This document shows positions 54,147-62,082 of a stretch of DNA of 64,000 bases, piece by piece. The first letter of the stretch is position 1. Each line of letters opens with the position of its first letter. A model generated the notes under the pieces. It worked only from the letters and a program-made list of their open reading frames with translations, was not told where the DNA came from and ran no database searches. The translations under genes were made by a program, and so were the position numbers. The DNA is from Stappia sp. BW2 (GTDB lineage Bacteria > Pseudomonadota > Alphaproteobacteria > Rhizobiales > Stappiaceae), in contig NZ_VIRG01000070.1 of NCBI RefSeq assembly GCF_008107695.1, forward strand, positions 1,116,001 to 1,180,000. Reading direction: 5' to 3'.

Positions 54147-54207
54147 TCAAGGCTCCTCAGGCAACCGTCTCTTGCGTTCGGACGGCATCCCATACGTGTC
54201 ACAGGTG

Positions 54208-55584
54208 TCAGCGGCCGTTCTTCGGCAGATTAGGTGGGTTGTACGCTACAATGTCGTCGGCTTGAAGCCATGCTGGCGTTCCTCTCTTCAAACTTTTTTG
54301 AGCGCGGGCCGCGTAGCGTTTCGCCGCCTGGAAATCTCCGCTCACCATCAGGCCCTTCGCGGTCGCCAGATCAGCCTCCGCACGCTCACCCTGGCGGCCA
54401 TGGGCAATGGCCAGCTGGCTGTAGGCAACGCCTGAGTTCTTGTCCCGCTGGATTGCCTGTTTCAAGATTCGTTCGGCTTCCGGCAGTTTTGATTTGTCGT
54501 TGGAGGCAACCAGCGCATATCCGAGCCAGGTCAGGAACTGCGGTTCTGTCGGTTTGAACGACAATGCCTTGCGGAAGGGGGCGATGGCGGCTTTCGGATC
54601 GCCACCCTCAAGCAGGGCCTGTCCCTTGAGCTCGTAGTAATAGGGGTTGTTCGGCTGGGTGCGGATCAGGGCATCTATTTCCTTGACCGCGCCTTTGCCC
54701 TTGCTCTTCATTGCGGCGATGGCACGGGCGTACTGAGCCGGCGGGCTCTTGTCGCTGCGGGGATAGGCGCGCAGCGTTGCGGACGGGTGGCTGGTGAAGG
54801 CAAACAGCTTGGCGCGGACCATATCGTGCCGGTATTGCAGCACGTAGTCTTCCGGTTGATTGAAATATTTCGATTTCTGCGCGTCGGTCACCAGGCTGTT
54901 GTAGCGGTCCTGAGCCATCGGGTGGCTCTGCGCATAGGGATCGGCGTATTTGCGCGTGAACATCTGCTGTTCCGACATGCGTTCGAAGGTTTTCAGCAGT
55001 CCGCGCGGGCTTTGTTTGGTGGCGCTCAGAAATTTTAGAGCTGCCCGGTCTGCCGCGGCTTCTTCACCGCGCTGATACGACAGGAATGACCGCTGGCCGA
55101 CGGAGCCCGACCCCATGATCACCGCGCCACCGCCGGTGGCAACCTGGCCGGACCCGGAGGCTGCCCCCGCTGCGGCGGCACCCGCACCGAGGATCATGCC
55201 GATGACCGAGATGATCTGGGCGTTGGCGGCAGCGGCCCGCAGACGGACAAGGTGGCGTCCCGCAATATGCCCCGATTCATGGGCAATGACGCCGATCACT
55301 TCGCCCGGCGTTTCCGATTCCATTATGACGCCGATGTTGATGAACATGCGGCGGCTGTCGGGGACAAAAGCGTTGAAGCTCTTGTCGTTGACCAGAATGA
55401 TCTCCGGTTCTGAATTCGAAATACCGGCAACCTTGAAAATGGGGGTCGCATAGTCCTTCAGAAGATGTTCCGTTTCCGCATCCCGTACCAGCGGCAGGCT
55501 GCGCCCCTGCGCCGTTGCGGGCAAAGATAAAACGGGCAAGGCGAGGGCGGTAGCGCAGGCAAGAGCGACCGCCTTGCGCGCCAT
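54208..55584 (-). CDS. M48-family zinc metalloprotease with TPR region (BepA/YfgC-like)
   Basis: A 458-residue periplasmic protease: signal peptide (1-27, LPATAQG), HEXXH as HESGH (102-106) and the third Zn ligand Glu in EEAAAD (about 175). Gly/Ala-rich GMILGAGAAAAGAASGSG is the membrane-facing loop. The C-terminal half (about 320-450) has TPR-like repeats (GQALLEGGDPKAAIAPFRKALSFKP). BepA homologues take part in outer-membrane protein quality control. ATG 55584 is chosen because it begins the signal peptide; longer frames add unrelated residues. Confidence 0.9.
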   Translation of the reverse strand: MARKAVALACATALALPVLSLPATAQGRSLPLVRDAETEHLLKDYATPIFKVAGISNSEPEIILVNDKSFNAFVPDSRRMFINIGVIMESETPGEVIGVIAHESGHIAGRHLVRLRAAAANAQIISVIGMILGAGAAAAGAASGSGQVATGGGAVIMGSGSVGQRSFLSYQRGEEAAADRAALKFLSATKQSPRGLLKTFERMSEQQMFTRKYADPYAQSHPMAQDRYNSLVTDAQKSKYFNQPEDYVLQYRHDMVRAKLFAFTSHPSATLRAYPRSDKSPPAQYARAIAAMKSKGKGAVKEIDALIRTQPNNPYYYELKGQALLEGGDPKAAIAPFRKALSFKPTEPQFLTWLGYALVASNDKSKLPEAERILKQAIQRDKNSGVAYSQLAIAHGRQGERAEADLATAKGLMVSGDFQAAKRYAARAQKSLKRGTPAWLQADDIVAYNPPNLPKNGR

Positions 55585-55886
55585 GTTGCGCGGAAAACCG
55601 ATGTTCAAAATGTCGGAACCAGGCACAGGTGCAAAACTCCAATCCGGACCGGAATGCTTTCCAGGCTCATCTTCAAAGACAGATCTCATCTTGGGACATG
55701 AATGTGTGGCGAAGGTATGGAGGTGTGCGTTGCGGGTCAAGGAAACCGGCATGACAAAAAAGTAAGGTTCTCAAGCTTGCATGGCAGAAGAACGTTTCAA
55801 AGTCCGCAGAGGCCCCGTTGCGTTGCATCGAATGGAAAAATCCGCGATAGGGTGAAGCCAGTTTCTCAGCCGGATTTTCAGGACAC
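55585..55886. other. Divergent promoter region, M48 protease and aminotransferase
   Basis: A 302-bp region. The frame before the protease start remains open to 55752 but looks non-coding. No clear promoter hexamers were identified. Confidence 0.4.
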
Positions 55887-57059
55887 ATGCAAAAGTCTCT
55901 TCTTCAGCCGTCTCGCCGCAGTGATGTTGCGCCCTTCATCGCCATGGATGTTCTAGCCGAAGCGGCACGCCTGGAAGCAGAGGGGCGCAGGATTGTCCAT
56001 ATGGAAGTCGGGCAACCGTCGGCTCCGGCTCCAAAAGCCGCATTGGAAATGGCAAGGAAGACGCTCGACCACGGTCGTCTCGGCTACACTGAGGCGCTCG
56101 GTATCCGCCCCTTGCGTGAGGCATTGGCTGCTCATTATCGCCGGACCTATGGCGTCGAGGTTCCCGTAGAGCGGATCATGGCGACCACCGGCTCTTCGGC
56201 AGGATTCAATCTCGCGTTTCTGGCTGCGTTCGATCCAGGTGACCGCATTGTCCTGACAGCGCCCGGATACCCGGCCTATCGCAACATCCTGAAAGCGCTC
56301 GGCCTTGTCCCGGTCGAGATCGAGGTAGGCGCGGAAACCCGCTGGAGCCTGACACCGGCCCATCTGGAAGAGGCGCGGAAAGAAGGGCCCGTGAAAGGTG
56401 TTCTGGTTGCCAGCCCGGCCAATCCGACCGGCACCATGATGACGCCGGACGCCCTGGAGGATCTGATCCGCTATTGCGACGATGCGGGGATCTGGTTCAT
56501 CTCGGACGAGATCTATCACGGCCTTGCCTATGACGGCGATGAGAGGACCGCTCTGGAAACGTCGCAGAACGTCATCATCGTCAACAGCTTCTCGAAATAC
56601 TATTGCATGACCGGTTGGCGCATTGGCTGGCTGGTGTTGCCCGAGCAACTGGTGCGCCCGACGGAACGGATAGCCCAGAGCCTGTATATTTCCCCGCCGG
56701 AGCTGTCTCAGATCGCAGCGGAAGCAGCCCTTGGTGCGGTGCAGGAACTGGAAGCGGTCAAGGCAGGGTATGCAGCCAATCGCGCGTTGTTGCTGGATGG
56801 CCTGCCGAAGATCGGTCTCGACCGGCTGTTGCCGGTGGACGGAGCCTTTTACATCTACGCGGACATAAGCCGCTTCAGCACAGACAGTCTCGACTTCGCA
56901 AAACGGATGCTGCACGAGGCAGGGGTTGCGGCAACGCCGGGAGTTGATTTCGACCCGGTGCATGGCCACGAATTTTTGCGCTTCTCCTTTGCCGGTGCTC
57001 ATGAAGACATGAAGGACGCATTGGAAAGGCTTTCCGGCTTTCTCGGCTCGGGGCGTTAG
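55887..57059 (+). CDS. Class I/II pyridoxal-phosphate aminotransferase
   Basis: A 390-residue fold-type I transaminase. GYTEALGIRPLREALAAHY, TTGSSAGFNLAFLA, SPANPTGTMM, the PLP-binding Asp in WFISDEIYHGLAY, and the Schiff-base Lys237 in NSFSKYYCMTGWRIGW are all present, and Arg in FLRFSFAG binds the substrate carboxylate. It belongs to the AspC/YbdL-type group; whether it acts on aspartate, aromatic or other amino acids cannot be told. A strong terminator follows. Confidence 0.93.
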   Translation: MQKSLLQPSRRSDVAPFIAMDVLAEAARLEAEGRRIVHMEVGQPSAPAPKAALEMARKTLDHGRLGYTEALGIRPLREALAAHYRRTYGVEVPVERIMATTGSSAGFNLAFLAAFDPGDRIVLTAPGYPAYRNILKALGLVPVEIEVGAETRWSLTPAHLEEARKEGPVKGVLVASPANPTGTMMTPDALEDLIRYCDDAGIWFISDEIYHGLAYDGDERTALETSQNVIIVNSFSKYYCMTGWRIGWLVLPEQLVRPTERIAQSLYISPPELSQIAAEAALGAVQELEAVKAGYAANRALLLDGLPKIGLDRLLPVDGAFYIYADISRFSTDSLDFAKRMLHEAGVAATPGVDFDPVHGHEFLRFSFAGAHEDMKDALERLSGFLGSGR

Positions 57060-57077
57060 GGGTCTCAAGCAGGCAAT

Positions 57078-57106
57078 AAAAAAGGCGGCACATTGGCCGC
57101 CTTTTT
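57078..57106. terminator. Bidirectional terminator between aminotransferase and rne
   Basis: AAAAAAGGCGGC-acattg-GCCGCCTTTTT; A- and T-tracts on both sides allow it to end both convergent transcripts. Confidence 0.88.
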
Positions 57107-57132
57107 CTATTTCAAAGCTTGTCGAATGCTCT

Positions 57133-59937
57133 TCAGAAGAACGAACGGCCGCGCTGCCACCAGCCGCCGCGTTTCGGCTTGTCGTCCTTGGTGTCGTCGC
57201 CAGTTGTTTCGCTGGTGACAACCGGCTCGGCCGGTGCCTTGGGGGCAGGGGCTTCTTCTTCGGCGTCGGCTTCGCTGGCAACCGGTTGTTCGGACGTTGG
57301 CGTGTCGACCACAATGGTTTCGGCTTCAGCCGTCACCGGGCTTTCTTCTGCTGCCTCGGCCTGAGCCGGAGCGGCAACATTGTCCTGCTGAGCAGCTTTG
57401 TCCGCCGGGGTTTCACCGCTCGCGTCCGAGGCTGTCTCACCGTCAGCAGCTTTCAAGTCGTCAGCCTGGGCATCATCCTGCGACGTTGCTTCAGCGACCA
57501 CTGTGTCGTTGCTGTTTTCGGCGGCAGCGGTGGCATCTGAACCGGGCTGATCGTCCTGGGTCTCACCGGAGGCAGCTGCGTCGCGGTTGTCACCGTCGCC
57601 TTCGCCGTCATTTTCGGCGCCACCTTCAGCCTGAAGCTCGTCACCGTTGCGGCGTCCGCGGCGTCCGCCACGGCGACCGCGACGGCGCTTGCGGCGCGGT
57701 TCGTCATCGCCGTCTTCTTCACCTGAACGGGCTTCCTGCGGCTGTTCGTCATCGCTATCGGCATCGTCCGCCTCAGCGTTCACCTGCCGCGTTTCGCCAT
57801 CATCCTGCTGGTTGTCGGAACCGCCTCTCCGGCGCTTGCGACGGCGGCGTTTGCGACGGCCATCATTGTCGTCGTCCTGCTGCGCAAATTCCTCGATCTC
57901 GGGCTGTTCTGTTTCTTCGTCGATGATCTCGATCGTGTCCGGCTGGACAATCGCCGGCGCAGGCATCGGCACACGGTCGCGATCAACCGGTGCACCGCGC
58001 TCCAGAACATAAAGCTGGCCGTTGACCATGTCGTCCGCATGAACTTCCACATCAATGGCGAAGCGGGTTTCCAGATCGACCAGGTTCGAACGCTTCTGGT
58101 TGAGGATGTAAAGTGCGACATGCGTGGTGGTGCGGATGATCAGATTGTGGGACGCGCCTTTCAGCAGGTTGTCTTCAACTGACCGCAGCACGTGCAGGGC
58201 GACAGATTCCACCGACCGGATCATGCCGGTTCCCTGGCAATGCGGGCAAGGGGTGGTCGAGCTTTCCAGAACACCGGTGCGGATGCGCTGACGCGACATT
58301 TCCAGAAGACCGAAGTGCGATATGCGGCCAACCTGGATGCGGGCGCGGTCGTTCTTCAGGCAATCCTTCAGCTTGCGCTCGACGGACCGGTTGTTCTTCG
58401 ATTCTTCCATATCGATGAAGTCGATGACAATCAGGCCGGCAAGATCGCGCAGGCGCAGCTGACGTGTCACTTCTTCCGCAGCTTCCAGGTTGGTCTGGAG
58501 TGCGGTGTCCTCGATATTGTGTTCGCGGGTCGATTTGCCGGAGTTCACGTCAACCGACACCAGGGCTTCCGTCTGGTTGATGACGATATAGCCGCCGGAT
58601 TTCAACGTGACCTGCGGAGAGAACATCGCATCGAGCTGCGGTTCCACACCGTTTCGGATGAACAGCGGGGAGGGGTCGCGATAGGGCTGGACGTTCTTTG
58701 CATGGCTCGGCATGAGCATGCGCATGAAGTCCTTTGCCTCGCGGTAGCCTTCTTCGCCCGCAACAAGGATCTCGTTGATGTCCTTGTTGTAAAGGTCACG
58801 TATCGACCGTTTCACCAGACTGCCTTCCTCGTAAACGAGGCTTGGAGCACTGGATTTCAAGGTCAGTTCGCGGACATTTTCCCAAAGCCGCATCAGGTAT
58901 TCGAAGTCGCGTTTGATCTCCGCTTTTGTCCGGCTTGCACCGGCCGTGCGCAGGATAACGCCCATGCCTTCCGGCACATCCAGTTCGGAGGCGATCTTCT
59001 TCAGACGCTTGCGGTCGGTCGGCTGGGTGATCTTGCGCGAGATGCCGCCGCCACGGGCGGTGTTCGGCATCAAGACGGAATAGCGGCCTGCCAGCGACAG
59101 ATATGTCGTCAGCGCAGCACCCTTGTTGCCGCGTTCTTCCTTGACCACCTGCACCAGAATGATCTGGCGGCGCTTGATGACTTCCTGGATCTTGTATTGC
59201 TTGCGCAGCGGGACAATGCGCTCGGGAACTTCTTCCATCGCATCTTCCGCACCAACGGATTCGACGGCGTCGACATCGTTGTCGGCATCATCGTCATCGT
59301 CGTTCTGGTGCCGGCGGCGACGGCCGCGACCACGGCCACGCGAGCGAACCGGAGCTTCTTCCTCTTCCTCATCTTCGTCTGTTTCTTCCGCGGAAGATGA
59401 AGCTTCGTCGTCGTCTTCGTCAGAGGAGCTCTCGTCCGCGCTGCGGGCAGACACAGCTTCGCCATCCGCTTCGTCGGTGAAGGTCTCTTCGGTGGCTTTT
59501 ACAGCTTCTTCGTCACCTTCGGCAGCTTCGTCGGAAGCGTCCGCTTCAACCTTGTCACTGGCGACAGAGTCGGTGGCTTCGTTGCGTGCTGCACGGGAGC
59601 GGCGGCGGCGCTTGGGTTTTTCCTCGCCATCCGAATCATCGCGCTGCCTGTCGGCTGCTTCCGCTGCCAGCAAAGCTTCGCGGTCAGCTACCGGGATCTG
59701 GTAATAGTCCGGGTGGATTTCACTGAAAGCAAGGAACCCGTGGCGATTGCCGCCATATTCGACGAATGCGGCCTGCAGGGAAGGTTCAACCCGCGTCACC
59801 TTTGCAAGATAGATATTCCCGCGAAGCTGCTTGCGATTAGCTGCTTCAAAGTCGAATTCTTCAACCCGATTGCCACGCACGACGACGACCCGGGTCTCTT
59901 CCGGGTGGCCCGCGTCGATCAGCATTTTGTTTGCCAT
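57133..59937 (-). CDS. rne: Ribonuclease E with large acidic insertion
   Basis: A 934-residue RNase E/G endonuclease, scaffold of the RNA degradosome. The S1 domain (residues 38-~290) is split by an acidic, Arg-tipped insertion (about 95-240), normal for alphaproteobacteria. Catalytic Asp463 (SVDVNSGK) and Asp506 (IVIDFIDME) are present, and Zn-link CPHC is at 564-567. The disordered C-terminal half has Arg-rich RNA-binding patches (RRKRRRRKRRRGG, RRGRRGGRRGRR) and ends in a GWWQRGRSFF tail, similar to the PNPase-contacting GWW motif described in Caulobacter. Confidence 0.96.
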   Translation of the reverse strand: MANKMLIDAGHPEETRVVVVRGNRVEEFDFEAANRKQLRGNIYLAKVTRVEPSLQAAFVEYGGNRHGFLAFSEIHPDYYQIPVADREALLAAEAADRQRDDSDGEEKPKRRRRSRAARNEATDSVASDKVEADASDEAAEGDEEAVKATEETFTDEADGEAVSARSADESSSDEDDDEASSSAEETDEDEEEEEAPVRSRGRGRGRRRRHQNDDDDDADNDVDAVESVGAEDAMEEVPERIVPLRKQYKIQEVIKRRQIILVQVVKEERGNKGAALTTYLSLAGRYSVLMPNTARGGGISRKITQPTDRKRLKKIASELDVPEGMGVILRTAGASRTKAEIKRDFEYLMRLWENVRELTLKSSAPSLVYEEGSLVKRSIRDLYNKDINEILVAGEEGYREAKDFMRMLMPSHAKNVQPYRDPSPLFIRNGVEPQLDAMFSPQVTLKSGGYIVINQTEALVSVDVNSGKSTREHNIEDTALQTNLEAAEEVTRQLRLRDLAGLIVIDFIDMEESKNNRSVERKLKDCLKNDRARIQVGRISHFGLLEMSRQRIRTGVLESSTTPCPHCQGTGMIRSVESVALHVLRSVEDNLLKGASHNLIIRTTTHVALYILNQKRSNLVDLETRFAIDVEVHADDMVNGQLYVLERGAPVDRDRVPMPAPAIVQPDTIEIIDEETEQPEIEEFAQQDDDNDGRRKRRRRKRRRGGSDNQQDDGETRQVNAEADDADSDDEQPQEARSGEEDGDDEPRRKRRRGRRGGRRGRRNGDELQAEGGAENDGEGDGDNRDAAASGETQDDQPGSDATAAAENSNDTVVAEATSQDDAQADDLKAADGETASDASGETPADKAAQQDNVAAPAQAEAAEESPVTAEAETIVVDTPTSEQPVASEADAEEEAPAPKAPAEPVVTSETTGDDTKDDKPKRGGWWQRGRSFF

Positions 59938-60625
59938 TATTAAACTTCTCCACGGCAGCGCTCATGGGCGCATGTGCGAAACGCGCATCGCCCAGTAGGA
60001 GGATATCTGCCGTATTTGTTTTGCTAAGATGAGAGAGAGCATCTGCGCCCGGCGCGGTCGTATGATCAACGCAGGCAGCCGCTGAAGCGGTACCTTGCTG
60101 TATGTCGATCACCATGTGCATCGCGCGGGTCCTTCAGGCAACGCAGGCCCTCTAGTTAAGTCATTATACCTTGCGCCGGAATGCAGCCTGGCATCGCCAA
60201 TGGACCTGCATCCGGTTCCGGAATGGGTTCGCTCCCAACGGCCGCCGAAAAACCTCGCCGGGGAAATTGCCGTTTTGTAAGGGCATCACGTCGCGAGGCG
60301 GGCGGTCTCAAAGAGGTGCCGATACCAGGTCCACTTTCTTCCAGGGCTTGTCTTGAAGCGGCAGAACGGCCTCTGTTCTGTCGTTAGAAGGCCTGGGAAT
60401 GCGATAGCGTTGTGGATAGATACCCATGTCCGCTACCCGGGACGGTATCGGTTTCAAACCGAAATCCGTAAGGTACTTTTACGGTCCGACGCTGCGCATT
60501 GCAAGCAATGTGAATTGGATATGGCATTTTCCTTGCGTAGCGTATGGCGTATGACAGGGCCGGTGGGGGCTCAATATGCGAAGTTTTCGAACAACGTGAC
60601 CGAAATAATTGAGTTCAAGGACGGA
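59938..60625. other. Long divergent region between rne and amiC
   Basis: A 688-bp region. RNase E genes often have long autoregulated leaders; I could not identify a defined structure here. The amiC frame is open further upstream to 60353, but that part shows no homology and is treated as non-coding. Confidence 0.5.
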
Positions 60626-61903
60626 ATGAAACCGCAAGTAAACCATGCCCTGAGCGCAGTTTTGACACTGGTGATGTCTGTTGCCGTGGTTTTGGGCCTC
60701 AGTGCCGGCACGCTCGCCGCGCTGACGATGACCGCATCTGCCGAGCCGGAGAAAGCCCAGGTGACCGGAGCGCGCGTGGCGGGTGATGAAACGCGCACGC
60801 GATTCGTTCTGGATATGAATCGGCAAGTCTCACCGGTCATTTCCGGCCTGGCCAATCCGGACAGGCTGATTATCGATCTTCCGGAAGTGGAATTTTCGAT
60901 ACCGGCCGATTCCGGCGAAAGCGGACGAGGGCTCGTCGCCGACTGGCGCTTCGGCCTGTTCGCGGTCGGCAGATCCCGTGTGGTGATGGATCTGACGGGG
61001 CCGGTCAAGGTCGACAAGACGTTCTTCCTGCCCGCCGTCGATGATCAGCCGGCCCGGCTTGTGGTCGATCTGGTGACTGCGAGCGCTGAGGATTTCAGGA
61101 CCTTCGTCGAAACTTCCAGGCCGAAACGTGTCGCTACCAAGGACAATTCCAAACCCAAGAGTGATCGGCTGACCGCGCCAAAGAACAAGGACAAGCCGTT
61201 GATCGTTCTCGATCCGGGCCATGGCGGGATCGACACCGGGGCGGTAGGCGTTCATGGAACCCTCGAGAAAGCGATCGTCCTCGATTTTTCGAAGCTTCTG
61301 AAGGAAAAACTGGACGAAAGCGGTCTCTATAATGTGAAGCTGACCCGGGATGACGACACATTCATCCCCCTGGGGCGCCGGGTTGAGATCGGTCATGAAC
61401 TCGAAGCCGACCTGTTCATTTCCATTCACGCCGATTCTGTTCGACGCGGCCAGAAATTCGCACGCGGCGCAACTGTCTACACGATTTCCGACAGGGCATC
61501 CGACCAACTGGCCGAAGATCTGGCTCAGTCGGAAAACATGTCGGATGTGATTGCCGGTGTGGATCTTGCAGAGGAGCCGACCGAGGTTACCGATATTCTG
61601 ATCGATCTGGCGCGGCGCGAAACGCGGTCGTTTTCGGTCTACTTCGCCAGATCGCTGGTTGAGGAGCTGAAAAGCGCGGTTCGGCTGATCAATAATCCGC
61701 ATCGTTCTGCTGGTTTCCGAGTGCTGAAAGCCCATGATGTGCCGTCGGTTCTGATCGAACTCGGCTACCTGTCCAACGAGTATGACGAAAAGCTTCTCAT
61801 TTCAGACGAGTGGCGTGACCGCATGGCCAACGCCGTAACAGAGGCCGTTGATGGATTCTTCCGGCCCCGGCTGGCCCGGCAGCAAGCTTTGCCGTCCCAG
61901 TAA
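60626..61903 (+). CDS. amiC: N-acetylmuramoyl-L-alanine amidase with AMIN domain
   Basis: A 425-residue cell-separation amidase that cleaves the peptide from peptidoglycan glycan. Signal peptide (about residues 1-42), AMIN domain (about 45-150: GARVAGDETRTRFVLDMN, RLIIDLPEVEF), linker, and Amidase_3 domain (about 185-410) with Zn ligands in VLDPGHGGIDTGA, the E of GTLEKAIVLDF, HADS, and catalytic Glu in VLIELGYLSN. ATG 60626 has AAGGAC close upstream and starts the signal peptide. amiC followed by mrcA is a conserved alphaproteobacterial order. Confidence 0.95.
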   Translation: MKPQVNHALSAVLTLVMSVAVVLGLSAGTLAALTMTASAEPEKAQVTGARVAGDETRTRFVLDMNRQVSPVISGLANPDRLIIDLPEVEFSIPADSGESGRGLVADWRFGLFAVGRSRVVMDLTGPVKVDKTFFLPAVDDQPARLVVDLVTASAEDFRTFVETSRPKRVATKDNSKPKSDRLTAPKNKDKPLIVLDPGHGGIDTGAVGVHGTLEKAIVLDFSKLLKEKLDESGLYNVKLTRDDDTFIPLGRRVEIGHELEADLFISIHADSVRRGQKFARGATVYTISDRASDQLAEDLAQSENMSDVIAGVDLAEEPTEVTDILIDLARRETRSFSVYFARSLVEELKSAVRLINNPHRSAGFRVLKAHDVPSVLIELGYLSNEYDEKLLISDEWRDRMANAVTEAVDGFFRPRLARQQALPSQ

Positions 61904-62082
61904 AAATCATTGTATTGCTTTAAAATTGGCAGGTTTGCACTGGCGATTGCCTCAGCATCGCCATATTGGTGCACGAGGAAGACGAACAAGTTTGTGCGAC
62001 TGTCTGCATCGGTGATGCTGAGCAAAAGTTTCCGTGTTAAAAAGCTGGAAGCGCTAGGAACGGGGAAAGACGAGCCCGCGGT

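Noticed and set aside
60353..60625. N-terminal extension of the amidase by 91 codons.
   Set aside because: It would bury the signal peptide; ATG 60626 has AAGGAC upstream and begins the export signal.
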